Assembly (NCBI RefSeq): GCF_040144835.1
Contig: NZ_CP151632.1
Coordinates: 3,596,001-3,660,000 of the forward strand
Reading direction: 5' to 3'
From: Microbacterium sp. LWS13-1.2
Lineage (GTDB): Bacteria > Actinomycetota > Actinomycetes > Actinomycetales > Microbacteriaceae
Length of the DNA stretch: 64,000 nt
The position numbers were made by a program, and so were the translations under genes. Position 1 is the first letter of the stretch, and each line of letters starts with the position of its first letter. Of the stretch, positions 35,371-44,242 are shown one piece after another. The notes under the pieces are model-generated. The model worked only from the letters and a program-made list of their open reading frames with translations. It was not told the DNA's origin and did no database searches.

Positions 35371-36516
35371 ATGGCTGACGACAACACCAACGTGCTGGGT
35401 GTTCAGACGAACATCGAAGACGTCCTCTCCAACAACGAGGTCGGGAACACCGACGTCGAGGTCGAGGACAACGTTGTCGGCAACGACGGAAACGTGGTCG
35501 GCAACGACACGGACGTCGATGTCGAGGACAACAACGTCAACAGCGCGGTCGGCAACGACGACAACATCGTGGACAGCGCCGTCGGCAACGACATCGCTTC
35601 CGACAACGAGATCGGCAACACCGACGTCGACGTCGAGGACTCCGGCAACGGCAACTTCTCCGACAACGTGGGTGGCGACGCCACCGACATCGACGACTCC
35701 GGCAACGGTAACTTCTCGGGCAACACCGACAACTCCGACAACTCCGACAACTCGACCAACAACGCCGCTGTCGGCGTGGGCAACCAGTCGGACAACTCGG
35801 ACAACTCGGTCGAGAACGAGCTCGAGGTCGACGTCGAGATCGAGGACTCGTTCAACGACAACTCGGACAACTCGACGGACGACAACCGCGACATCGAGGA
35901 CGCCTACAACAGCTACACGGACTCGTTCAACGAGACCACGCTGAACGACGACTCGGTCACCGTGGGTGTGCGCCAGTACAACACCGGTGTCGGCGGCGAC
36001 CTCAACATCGGCGGCGTTCTGGGTGGCGGCGCTGCTGCCGCGGCGGCTGGTGCTGCCGGTGCACTGAGCCTCGAGCTCGACAACCGCGCTCAGGTCGTCG
36101 ACCAGTCGGTCAACCAGTCCTTCGGCTTCGTCGACGGCGACGTCGAGCAGGACTTCGACCAGGAGGCCGTCGCCAACTCCGGTGACAACGGCGCTGCGGC
36201 CGGCGACGACGCCGACGTCGACAACTCGTGGACCAACACCGAGGTCGGCGACATCTCGATCGGCAACACCTGGATCGAGACGCACATCAGCGACTCCTTC
36301 CAGGACAACTCGACCAACGAGTGGAACGAGTTCGAGGTCGAGATCGACGACTCGTTCAACGACTACTCCGACCACACCAACGTCGAGGTCGAGATCGAGG
36401 ACGCCTTCAACGAGGAGTTCAACACCGAGGTCGAGAACGACTTCGAATGGGAGAACAGCGGCAACTTCTTCAGCCCGGGTGGGGACGTCGCAGGCGACGA
36501 CCTCATCGATCTCTGA
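35371..36516 (+). CDS. IniB-like Asn/Asp-rich repetitive protein (first copy)
   Basis: A 381-residue, very acidic protein with no signal peptide. Residues 1-200 consist of short repeats of the kind VGNDxxV, DVDVEDN, SGNGNFS and DNSDNS. A Gly/Ala segment (GGVLGGGAAAAAAGAAGAL) follows at about 214-233. The core LDNRAQVVDQSVNQ, FDQEAVANSGDNGAAAGDDA and VGDISIGN is shared almost word for word with the second copy at 40801. The N-terminal IniB domain seen in that second copy is missing here. In mycobacteria iniB precedes the dynamin genes iniA and iniC, as here. Function is unknown; repeats may form a beta-helix or bind cations. Confidence 0.75.
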   Translation: MADDNTNVLGVQTNIEDVLSNNEVGNTDVEVEDNVVGNDGNVVGNDTDVDVEDNNVNSAVGNDDNIVDSAVGNDIASDNEIGNTDVDVEDSGNGNFSDNVGGDATDIDDSGNGNFSGNTDNSDNSDNSTNNAAVGVGNQSDNSDNSVENELEVDVEIEDSFNDNSDNSTDDNRDIEDAYNSYTDSFNETTLNDDSVTVGVRQYNTGVGGDLNIGGVLGGGAAAAAAGAAGALSLELDNRAQVVDQSVNQSFGFVDGDVEQDFDQEAVANSGDNGAAAGDDADVDNSWTNTEVGDISIGNTWIETHISDSFQDNSTNEWNEFEVEIDDSFNDYSDHTNVEVEIEDAFNEEFNTEVENDFEWENSGNFFSPGGDVAGDDLIDL

Positions 36517-36528
36517 TCCCTCTCAAGC

Positions 36529-36564
36529 CTTGCCCGGTCGCCTCTGAAGAGGCGGCCGGGCAAG
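36529..36564 (+). terminator. Hairpin between the IniB-like and IniA-like genes
   Basis: A 16-bp stem with one T-G wobble (CTTGCCCGGTCGCCTC with 36549-36564) and a TGAA tetraloop lie 12 bp after the stop. Only a weak A/T-rich tail follows. It likely lowers read-through, so the IniB-like protein is made in excess of the GTPases. Confidence 0.7.
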
Positions 36565-36662
36565 ACCAATTTACGATGCGGATCGACCGCCCGGTCCGCA
36601 ACCCCCGAGGTCGCTCCGATGCCGTAGCGTGATACGGGGGAGATGCGTCGAGGGGGACTCAG

Positions 36663-38558
36663 GTGTCTGAAGCTGTAGCCGTCAAGAAGCCGAGCCGGGA
36701 GGATGCCGAGCCGGCGGCGCCGTCCGCGGTGGAGCGTTCGTCGAGCAAGGCGCTCGTCACGATCGTTGACAACGTCGGTCAGCTCGCCTCATCGACGGGG
36801 CGCACAGACCTGGCGCGGCGTCTGGAGCACACCCACGAACGACTGCAGGACCCCAACGTGCGGGTCATCGTCGTCGGCGAGTTCAAGCAGGGCAAGAGCA
36901 AGCTCATCAACGCCCTCGTGAACGCCCCGGTGTGCCCCGTCGACGATGACGTGGCGACGAGCGTGCCGACCTCGGTCGGCTATGCCGCGACCCCCGATGC
37001 ATGGGTGACCCTGCAGTCCGCGAATGAGTCCGAGGCGCCGGTCCGTCAGCAGATCGCGCTGGAGGACATCGCACAGTTCGTGTCGGAGCGCGGCAATCCC
37101 GCCAATGAGCGCAGAGTCGTCGCCGCCGAGGTCGTGCTTCCCCGCGAGCTGCTCAAGGGCGGACTGCGACTGGTGGACTCGCCCGGTGTCGGAGGCCTCG
37201 ACTCGACGAACGCCCTCGCCACTCTGGCGGCGCTGTCATCTGCGCATGCGGTCCTGCTGGTGTCCGATGCCTCGCAGGAGTACACCGAGCCCGAGGTGCA
37301 GTTCCTCAAGCACGCCATGCGCGTGTCGCCGAACGTGGCCGCCGTGCTCGCCAAGACCGACATGTATCCCCAGTGGCGCGACATCGAGCGCATCGATCGC
37401 GCGCATCTCGGCGACCTCGGGGACGTCCCGATCTTCGCGGTCTCCAGCGATCTGCGCCTCATCGCCGCCGAGGAGCAGGACCGCGAGCTCAACAGCGAGT
37501 CCGGATTCCCCGCGCTCGTGGCGCACCTCCGGCAGGAGGTGCTCGGCCGTGCGGAGATCATCCACGCGCGCAGCGCCGTGCATGATCTGGTGTCGGTGGT
37601 CGAGCAGCTGAAGATGTCGCTCACCTCCGAGCTCGAGGCGATCCTCCACCCGGAGAACACCCCGAGGCTCATCGCGCAGCTCGAAGATGCGAAGGCGCGC
37701 GCCGACGAGTTCCGCGGTCGCTCGTCCAAATGGCAGATCACCCTGAACGACGGCGTCGCCGACCTCATCTCGGACATGGAGCACGACCTCCGTGACCGGC
37801 TCCGCAAGGTGCAGCGTGAGGCCGAGGATGCGATCGACGAGGGCGACCCCGGCCCCATCTGGGACCAGATCACCGAATGGCTCGACCAGCGCGTGTCGGC
37901 GGCAGTCTCGGAGACGTTCGTGTGGACCGACGAGCGCTCACGGTGGCTGTCGGAAGAGGTCGCGGAGCTGTTCAGCGAAGGTGAAGCGGGCCTCCCGCTC
38001 ATCGACGTGGGCGACACCGAAGGCGTGCTGGACCCGGTCGAGGGTCTGTCCGACCTCGGCCATCGTCAGATGGGCGCGGCCGAGAAGATCTTCATCGGCG
38101 TCCGCGGCTCGTATGGCGGCGTGCTCATGGTGGGCCTCGCGACCGGCCTCATCGGCCTGACCCTCATCAACCCGCTCTCGCTCCTCGCCGGCGTCCTCGT
38201 CGGCCGCCGCGCCTATCGCGAAGACATGAGCTCGCGGTTGTCCCGCCGGCGGTTCGAGGCGAAGTCGCTCGTCCGCAAGTACCTCGATGAGGTGCAGTTC
38301 CAGGTGGGCAAGCAGCTGAAAGACCGCCTGCGGCTCGTCCAGCGGGCGGCGCGCGACCACTTCGGCAGCATGGCCGACGAGATCCACCGCTCGTTGTCCG
38401 ATGCGATGCTCGCCGCCAAGCAGGCGGCCGGCACCTATGCCGGAGAGAGCGAGAAGCGGGTGAAGGAGCTGAACGCCCAGGTGCAGCAGCTCGAGGCACT
38501 CCGGGCCAAGATCCCCGCACTGCCCCCGGCGCGGGCCGTGGAGGCGGCGAAGCGGTGA
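36663..38558 (+). CDS. Dynamin-like GTPase, IniA type
   Basis: A 631-residue bacterial dynamin. G1 is GEFKQGKSK at 72-80, the switch region contains DDDVATSVPTSVGY, G3 is DSPGVGG near 171, and G4 is AKTD. Long helical stalk segments follow. A hydrophobic hairpin at about 483-512 (MVGLATGLIGLTLINPLSLL) would insert in the membrane as the paddle. A C-terminal coiled coil ends the protein. Mycobacterial IniA mediates membrane fission and is induced by cell-wall drugs; the same role is inferred here. GTG 36663 has GAGGGGG upstream. Its stop overlaps the start of the second dynamin (GTGA at 38555), so the two are made together. Confidence 0.88.
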   Translation: MSEAVAVKKPSREDAEPAAPSAVERSSSKALVTIVDNVGQLASSTGRTDLARRLEHTHERLQDPNVRVIVVGEFKQGKSKLINALVNAPVCPVDDDVATSVPTSVGYAATPDAWVTLQSANESEAPVRQQIALEDIAQFVSERGNPANERRVVAAEVVLPRELLKGGLRLVDSPGVGGLDSTNALATLAALSSAHAVLLVSDASQEYTEPEVQFLKHAMRVSPNVAAVLAKTDMYPQWRDIERIDRAHLGDLGDVPIFAVSSDLRLIAAEEQDRELNSESGFPALVAHLRQEVLGRAEIIHARSAVHDLVSVVEQLKMSLTSELEAILHPENTPRLIAQLEDAKARADEFRGRSSKWQITLNDGVADLISDMEHDLRDRLRKVQREAEDAIDEGDPGPIWDQITEWLDQRVSAAVSETFVWTDERSRWLSEEVAELFSEGEAGLPLIDVGDTEGVLDPVEGLSDLGHRQMGAAEKIFIGVRGSYGGVLMVGLATGLIGLTLINPLSLLAGVLVGRRAYREDMSSRLSRRRFEAKSLVRKYLDEVQFQVGKQLKDRLRLVQRAARDHFGSMADEIHRSLSDAMLAAKQAAGTYAGESEKRVKELNAQVQQLEALRAKIPALPPARAVEAAKR

Positions 38559-40111
38559 GGACCACCACCCAAGACGATACGGCCGCCCTCATCCGCGCCG
38601 CATCGGAGCTCTATATCGACGACCCTGCGGCGATGGACGTGCTGTCCGACCTGGATCGGCGGCTCCGGGAGCCGCTGCGCGTGGCCATCGCGGGAATGGT
38701 GAAAGCCGGGAAGTCCACACTCCTGAACGCGATGCTGGGCGAGCGGCTCGCGCCGACCGACGCCGGCGAGTGCACCCGGGTGGTCACGTGGTACCGGTAC
38801 TCGGCGACGCCCACCATCACGCTCCACCCCCACGACGGGCCGCCGCGGCGCATGCCGATCCATCGCGAGGAGGGTCGCCTCGTCCTCGAGCTCGGAGACA
38901 TCTCGCCGGACGAGACGGCGTGGATCGATGTGGGGTGGCCGTCGACCGGGCTGCGCAATCTCATCCTCATCGACACGCCGGGCATCGCATCGCTCTCGAA
39001 GGACGTCTCGGCGCGCTCCACGGACTTCCTCGTTCCCGAGACCGAGCCGTCTTCGGCCGACGCGATCGTGTACCTCATGCGCCATATGCACGCGTCCGAC
39101 CTCAAGTTCCTGGAGTCTTTCCGCGACACCGCCGCAGGAGCTTCACAGACGGTCAACGCCGTGGCCGTGCTGTCGCGTGCCGACGAGATCGGCGCCGGCC
39201 GCATCGACTCCCTGCTGTCGGCCGGCAAGGTCGCACGGCGCTACGAGAAGGACGGCGAGCTTGCGGCGCTGTCGCTCGGAGTGGTCCCGGTCGCCGGACT
39301 GCTCGCCGAGAGCGCACGGACGATGCGCGAGGACGAGTTCACCTCTTTCCAGGAGCTGGCCTCCCTCGAGCGCAAGGCACGAGAGGCGCTCATGGTCTCT
39401 GCCGATCGGTTCGCGCGACCCGCGGAATCCACGTCGCTGAGCGAGGAGGTTCGCCGTCAGCTCCTGAGCCGCTTCGGCATCTTCGGCGTACGTCTCGCGA
39501 GCGCTCTCATCCGCACCGGCGCCACCGACTCCACACAGCTGTCGGAGCAGCTCGTGCAGCAGAGCGGGCTCAACGAGCTCCAGCAGTTCATCCGGCTGCA
39601 GTTCCGTACGCGAGCGGCGGCGCTCAAAATAAGGGGCGTGCTCGACGCTCTCCAGACGCTCCTGCGCGACAGCCCGCGACCCGGCACCGAGACGATCGTC
39701 GGGGGAGTGGAGCGGATCTACGCCTCCGCGCACACGCTGCGCGAGCTGTCGCTCCTGGCGCGCGCACGATCGTCCGATCTGCCGTTGAGCCGGTCCGACG
39801 CCACCGAGGCGGAGCGGATCATCGGAGGTGAGGGCCCGTCCGCATCGGCCCGCCTCGGGCTTCCCGATTCGGCGACGCAGCCAGAGCTGCGCGACAAGGT
39901 CGAGGAGCTGCTGGCGCGCTGGCGGAGGCTCAGCGCGTCTCCGATCGCGGAACGGGCGACGGTCGAGGTCGCCCGTCAAGTGATCCGCAGCCTCGAGGAG
40001 GTGGCGTCAGAAGTCGCCCTCTCCGCCCCCGGCCCGACGGACGTCGTACTTGCGGGCGGTCCATTGCAGAGCGCCCCGGAACGAGCTGAAGAGGAGCGCG
40101 AGGAGGGCTAG
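38555..40111 (+). CDS. Dynamin-like GTPase, IniC type
   Basis: A 518-residue partner dynamin. G1 is GMVKAGKST at 47-55, then the switch segment APTDAGECTRVVTWYRY, G3 DTPGIASL near 139 and G4 LSRADE. It lacks the obvious hydrophobic paddle of the upstream protein, as for IniC-type partners, so it may bind the membrane through a heteromer. It overlaps the upstream gene by 4 bp. The last 105 bp overlap the 3' end of the opposing membrane-protein gene (40007-40792). Confidence 0.87.
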   Translation: MRTTTQDDTAALIRAASELYIDDPAAMDVLSDLDRRLREPLRVAIAGMVKAGKSTLLNAMLGERLAPTDAGECTRVVTWYRYSATPTITLHPHDGPPRRMPIHREEGRLVLELGDISPDETAWIDVGWPSTGLRNLILIDTPGIASLSKDVSARSTDFLVPETEPSSADAIVYLMRHMHASDLKFLESFRDTAAGASQTVNAVAVLSRADEIGAGRIDSLLSAGKVARRYEKDGELAALSLGVVPVAGLLAESARTMREDEFTSFQELASLERKAREALMVSADRFARPAESTSLSEEVRRQLLSRFGIFGVRLASALIRTGATDSTQLSEQLVQQSGLNELQQFIRLQFRTRAAALKIRGVLDALQTLLRDSPRPGTETIVGGVERIYASAHTLRELSLLARARSSDLPLSRSDATEAERIIGGEGPSASARLGLPDSATQPELRDKVEELLARWRRLSASPIAERATVEVARQVIRSLEEVASEVALSAPGPTDVVLAGGPLQSAPERAEEEREEG

Positions 40112-40792
40112 CGACCACTGTGCGAAGAGCACCTGGCGAAGAACCGGGCCGTGCTCACCCGTGGCGAAGAATTCGGACGACAGCAGAAAGAGCCCGATCT
40201 GTCCCACCACCGTCGCGAGCTGCCACCACCGGGCATTCGGCTTGCGATTCGAGAACGACACCAGCAGCACGATCTGGATCAGCAGTAGGGTGACTGCCAC
40301 GGCGAAGACGGACCAGAAGAGGATGTCGGCGGCAGCCGTGTACGTCTCCTCGCTGCGCCCCTCCGCGACGCCCTTCACGACCTCCGTGATGAGCGGTACC
40401 TGGTCTTCGCGGATCACGAAGAGGTAGACGACCGCGACGCCACCGGCGAGAAGGCTCAGCACCCACAGGAGCTGACTGAGGCGCACCGTGAACGGCGGCG
40501 GACGCTTCGTCAGAACGGGCGCGACGTTCGGGCTCGCCGTCGGCGGACGCTCCGGCGCTTCACGCCGCTCTCGCGATGGAGGTGGAGGTGGCGGAGTCCG
40601 GTCGCGTGAGGGGCTCGACTGGGGGGCCACCACCTCGGAGGCAGGCACCTTCGCCACCGGCACGCGACCGATCGCCGTGCCGGTCGGCGGCGCCGTATCT
40701 CCGAAGCTCGGCGGCTGAGGCTTCGGGCGCGCGCTCGCGCGCCTTGGGTGTGCCAAGGCGCGCGAGCGGTCGTCGTCTTCCGTATCGGTCAC
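40007..40792 (-). CDS. Multi-pass membrane protein of the Ini-like locus
   Basis: A 261-residue protein not matched to a named family. Residues 1-105 are basic, Pro-rich and disordered (TPPPPPPSRERREAPERPP). Four hydrophobic helices follow: LSQLLWVLSLLAGGVAVVYL, then FWSVFAVAVTLLLIQIVLLV, LATVVGQIGLFLLSSEFF, and WSLALLALLFSSF. A basic C-terminus (WTARKYDVRRAGG) ends it. It starts with GTG at 40792, 8 bp after the second IniB-like gene, so the two are co-translated. Its tail overlaps the IniC-type gene by 105 bp. A role as membrane platform for the IniB-like protein or the dynamins is inference. Confidence 0.75.
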   Translation of the reverse strand: MTDTEDDDRSRALAHPRRASARPKPQPPSFGDTAPPTGTAIGRVPVAKVPASEVVAPQSSPSRDRTPPPPPPSRERREAPERPPTASPNVAPVLTKRPPPFTVRLSQLLWVLSLLAGGVAVVYLFVIREDQVPLITEVVKGVAEGRSEETYTAAADILFWSVFAVAVTLLLIQIVLLVSFSNRKPNARWWQLATVVGQIGLFLLSSEFFATGEHGPVLRQVLFAQWSLALLALLFSSFRGALQWTARKYDVRRAGGGEGDF

Positions 40793-40800
40793 GTCGGGCC

Positions 40801-41544
40801 TCAGAAGTCCTCCTCGGACTCCGGCTCGATGTAAGTCTCGTCGATGGAGATGGCCGTCGCGTCGTCGGACTCGTAGTTGCCCTCGTTCGACACGTCGACG
40901 TCGGTCGCCGTCTCGGTCGTGGTGGTGTCGTTGAACGACTCCTCCACCTCGACATCGACCGCCACATCCGTGGAGTTGTCGTTGACGGAGTCTTCGACGC
41001 CGACCTCGATGTCGGTCTCGGTGTTGGTCGAACCGTCATTGAACGAGCCGTCGATGTTCGTCGTCGTGTCCTCGTTGCCGATGCTGACATCGCCGACGGT
41101 CGTCGTGTCGTTCGAGTTGTCGACGGTGGCGTCCTCGCCGGCGGCGGCGCCGTTGTCGCCGCTGTTGACCACAGCCTCCTGGTCGAAGATCTGGTTGACG
41201 TCGCCGTCCGCCCAGATGTTCTGGTTGACCGACTGGTCGACGATGGTCGCTCGGTTGTCGATCGAGAAGGACTGGGTGATGTTCGTGATCTCCTTCTCCA
41301 CGGTCGTCGGCTTCGGAGGTCCGGGAGGGGCCGGCGGTCCCGCCGGCTTCGGATACACGTCGGGACGGTCCACGATGACCGGCGCGACGGCCCGGACGTC
41401 GTCGACGCACGCGTCACTGAGCCCATTGCGGGCGAGCGTGCCCTGCGGGTCCTCCTCGAACTCCGCGGCTGCCGCGGGGTCATTGAGCAGACTGAGGATG
41501 AACTCGATCAGTGCATCGGCGATTGTTGCGAGCGGTGTTGTCAT
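40801..41544 (-). CDS. IniB N-terminal domain protein (second IniB-like copy)
   Basis: A 247-residue acidic protein. Residues 8-50 (ALIEFILSLLNDPAAAAEFE then EDPQGTLARNGLSD) match the IniB N-terminal helical domain. A Pro-rich linker leads to the core IDNRATIVDQSVNQ, FDQEAVVNSGDNGAAAGEDA and VGDVSIGN, which is shared with the protein at 35371. The remainder is Asp/Asn/Thr-rich repeats ending in an acidic tail (EPESEEDF). No signal peptide is present. It follows the LuxR-type regulator after 124 bp with its own likely promoter. Function is unknown. Confidence 0.85.
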   Translation of the reverse strand: MTTPLATIADALIEFILSLLNDPAAAAEFEEDPQGTLARNGLSDACVDDVRAVAPVIVDRPDVYPKPAGPPAPPGPPKPTTVEKEITNITQSFSIDNRATIVDQSVNQNIWADGDVNQIFDQEAVVNSGDNGAAAGEDATVDNSNDTTTVGDVSIGNEDTTTNIDGSFNDGSTNTETDIEVGVEDSVNDNSTDVAVDVEVEESFNDTTTTETATDVDVSNEGNYESDDATAISIDETYIEPESEEDF

Positions 41545-41605
41545 GTCTCGGCTCCTGTCACTTCGAGGCTCATTCTCGAGAGTAGGTGGTTGGTGTGTTC
41601 GGTGA

Positions 41606-41623
41606 ATCGGGGGTTTCCCCGAT
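41606..41623. promoter_or_regulatory. Candidate operator before the second IniB-like gene
   Basis: ATCGGGGGTTTCCCCGAT is an inverted repeat of two 7-bp arms around GTTT, lying 62 bp before the IniB-like ATG. Read on the minus strand, GCATCGGGGAAACCCCC matches GCATCCCCGAAACCCCC before the first IniB-like gene at 14 of 17 positions. A shared regulator, plausibly the adjacent LuxR-type protein, is inferred. Confidence 0.5.
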
Positions 41624-41668
41624 GCGGATGGGGGACGGCACGGGGATCTGCGCGGGCAGGCGAGGGCA

Positions 41669-44218
41669 TCAGGTGTCCCCGTCCGCGGAAGGGCCGCTCG
41701 GGCTCAGCGCGACACGCAGTTTGGCGATCAGATCCGAGCGCGACGTCGCTCCGAGTCGGCGCCGGATGCTCGCGATGTGATGCTCGGCCGTGCGCGGCGA
41801 GATGAAGATCGTCTCGCCGATCTCGGCGTACGTCTTGCCCTGCACGACCAGTCGCGCGACATCCGTCTCGCGCTCACTGAGTCCAGCGGCCGCGCTCGCG
41901 CGGGATGCCGGGGAGCTCTCCGCCGACGCATCGGTCGCGCGGGTCTCCTGCGGGTGCAGTTCGCGCGCGCACGCGAGCAGGCGGGCCGAGACCTTTCGGT
42001 CGTCCGAGCGGTTGGCGCCGTGTCGCGCGAGACGTGCGGCGTCCCACCGCAGCCCGATGGCGCCGAGCCCCTGGGCCGAGGCTTCGACGGCGTCGGCGTC
42101 CACCGTCCCGGCGAGAACCGACGTCCAGAGGCGCCCGGCGGTGGCCATCGTCGCCGCGACGCGGCTGCCGGGCGCGGCGTCGACGAGCGCGTGCGCGTGC
42201 GGGCCGAGGTAGTCGGGGTGGTCCAGCAGGATCCCGCGCTGAATGCCGGCCCACCGCAGGTGCGCGGCCCAGAGCGGCGGCGAACCCAGCGACTCCACGA
42301 TGTGCAAGGCCTGCGCGAACAGCGGCTGCGTCGCCGACTCGTCACCGACGCGTGCAGCGGCGGTCACGAGTTCCGCGACCGGCAGCAGAGTGTAGAGGTC
42401 GACGTCGGCGTCCAGCAGGCTGTCGCGCCCGGACTCCCATGCTTCGGCGAGGCCTGCGGCATCCTCGTACCGTCGCGCGAGGCCGACGCGGATGGCGTGC
42501 GCCAGCAGGTCGTCCCGCGGTACCGGCGTCGGTGCGAGGGCGAGGGCGGCATCGAGGTCCTCGCGCGCCTTCCCGCCCTGAGCGAGACCGAGTGCGATCC
42601 ACGCGCGCCAGAGCAGCAGCCGGGAGAGCATCCATGGTGTTCCCGTGTGACCCTCGATGGCCGCGTCGATGACGGATCGCGCCGTCGAGAGGTCGCCGGA
42701 GCTGATCGCGGCGACCGCGGCGATCACGGCGGGAAGCTCCGGCATGGGTGCCGAGGACCGGGACGCGGTGTACAGGTGGGATCCGCGAACGAGGTCGGCG
42801 AGCGCGGTGTCCGCCTGGTCTGCCCGCATCGATGCACGCAGACCTCGCTGGACGAGCTTCATCGCAACGGTGAGGGTCGAGGGCGCCGCGAGCGCGGCCG
42901 TCGCCGTCTTGCTCTCGTCATCCTGCGCGCGAGGATCCCCGACGCCGATCCGGGTGATGTACTCGCGAGCGGATGCCTCGGCCGACGCGGGAGGGAGCAC
43001 GTCGTAGACGGTGCACCCGGTCTGCAGCATCCCACGCATCGACCAGGTCGCCGCGGCGACATCGGCGAGCCGGGCGTCCACGGCGGCGTCGCGCTCGCCG
43101 GACGCCATGGCCTCATCGATGAGATGCGCGGCGCCGTCGACGTCTCCGGTCGCCCAGGCCACCTGCGCCCGCCTCGCATGTAGGTCGGCCGACGAGGTCC
43201 CCGCCTCGGCGGCGGCGCGGTAGAAGCTGCCGGCGCGCACCGGATCCGCGTCGATCAACTGGTCCCCGCGTTCGACGAGCGCAGCCGCCAGACGAGGGTC
43301 GGACACGTCCGACAGCCAGTCGGTTCCGTGCGGGGCTGCCGGGTCGACACCCCCGGGATGGGTCGTCAGTAGTTCGACGAGCCGGCGGGTGGGAAGGGTT
43401 GCGCGGACGGCGGCGCGCACGACGGGCACCGGACGCCCGTTGCGCAGAAGCAGGCCGTCGGCGTATGCCTGGACGAGGATCCCGTCCGAGTCGCCCCGCA
43501 GCTCGGAGTCGAGCGGATTCTCCTCCGCCGCCGCCACACTGACCGCTTCGACCGCTCGTCTCACGTCCGTGTCGACCACCCCGAGGCGGTGTGCGACGCT
43601 CTGCTCGAGCACGCGACCGAGCGCAGAGTGGTCGATGTCGTCGGCGCAGTCCCTCTCGTCGTGTGCCGACAGTGCCGCCGACACGAGCCATGAGACGCCG
43701 CCGGTGATCTCGAGAATGTGATCCAGGCACGGCGCCGGGATGTCGCGACCGGTTCCCGCGAGGTAGTCCAGGACGTCCGAGCGCGTCACGTGTCCGAGGA
43801 CGACCGCCGGGCGGCTGCGCTCCAGGTGTCGTGCGATGCTCGCCAGCTGGTGCGAGCTCGGCCACGGCCTGCTCGTCACGACGAGCGCGGTGTCCGGATC
43901 CGCGGCCCGCGCGATGAGGCCCTCGATCTGCGCCGGCGGCAGCAGATGCAGATCGTCGACGAGCAGCACGCTGGCGGCGGGAACGCCCGTCACGTCGGTG
44001 TCGGGCCCGAGCAGGTGCAGCGGCACACGGTTGCGGGTGAGGAATCGCTGCGCGCCGCGCAGGATCGTCGACTTGCCCGATCCGGCGTTGCCCGAGATGA
44101 GCATGCGAGGCGGCGTGTCCTGTGTGGTGAGAGCGTCGATAAGAGGATGCGCGTGCCGCGATCCTGTGAAGTCGGCGGCGTCGAAGAACGTAGCCAGTAC
44201 GGCTGTCGGCGTTGACAT
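41669..44218 (-). CDS. Large AAA ATPase / LuxR-family regulator (IniR-like)
   Basis: An 849-residue signal-transducing regulator. The N-terminal ATPase has Walker A GNAGSGKST (43-51) and Walker B VLLVDDLHLL (84-93). A long helical repeat region (about 280-770, TPR/MalT-like) would sense a ligand or protein. The LuxR helix-turn-helix is at the C-terminus (LSERETDVARLVVQGKTYAE, then FISPRTAEHHIASIRRRLGA). Mycobacterial IniR, which controls iniBAC, has this same architecture and position near the operon. It follows the Hsp70-like gene after 24 bp and precedes the second IniB-like gene. The signal is unknown; IniR responds to trehalose-type sugars in mycobacteria. Confidence 0.85.
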   Translation of the reverse strand: MSTPTAVLATFFDAADFTGSRHAHPLIDALTTQDTPPRMLISGNAGSGKSTILRGAQRFLTRNRVPLHLLGPDTDVTGVPAASVLLVDDLHLLPPAQIEGLIARAADPDTALVVTSRPWPSSHQLASIARHLERSRPAVVLGHVTRSDVLDYLAGTGRDIPAPCLDHILEITGGVSWLVSAALSAHDERDCADDIDHSALGRVLEQSVAHRLGVVDTDVRRAVEAVSVAAAEENPLDSELRGDSDGILVQAYADGLLLRNGRPVPVVRAAVRATLPTRRLVELLTTHPGGVDPAAPHGTDWLSDVSDPRLAAALVERGDQLIDADPVRAGSFYRAAAEAGTSSADLHARRAQVAWATGDVDGAAHLIDEAMASGERDAAVDARLADVAAATWSMRGMLQTGCTVYDVLPPASAEASAREYITRIGVGDPRAQDDESKTATAALAAPSTLTVAMKLVQRGLRASMRADQADTALADLVRGSHLYTASRSSAPMPELPAVIAAVAAISSGDLSTARSVIDAAIEGHTGTPWMLSRLLLWRAWIALGLAQGGKAREDLDAALALAPTPVPRDDLLAHAIRVGLARRYEDAAGLAEAWESGRDSLLDADVDLYTLLPVAELVTAAARVGDESATQPLFAQALHIVESLGSPPLWAAHLRWAGIQRGILLDHPDYLGPHAHALVDAAPGSRVAATMATAGRLWTSVLAGTVDADAVEASAQGLGAIGLRWDAARLARHGANRSDDRKVSARLLACARELHPQETRATDASAESSPASRASAAAGLSERETDVARLVVQGKTYAEIGETIFISPRTAEHHIASIRRRLGATSRSDLIAKLRVALSPSGPSADGDT

Positions 44219-44242
44219 GAGATTCCCCAGGCGATCCCGGCG

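Noticed and set aside
36529..36564. Full rho-independent terminator between IniB-like and IniA-like genes
   Set aside because: The stem is strong but the following bases are not a T-run. I kept it as an attenuating hairpin instead of proof that the dynamins have a separate promoter.
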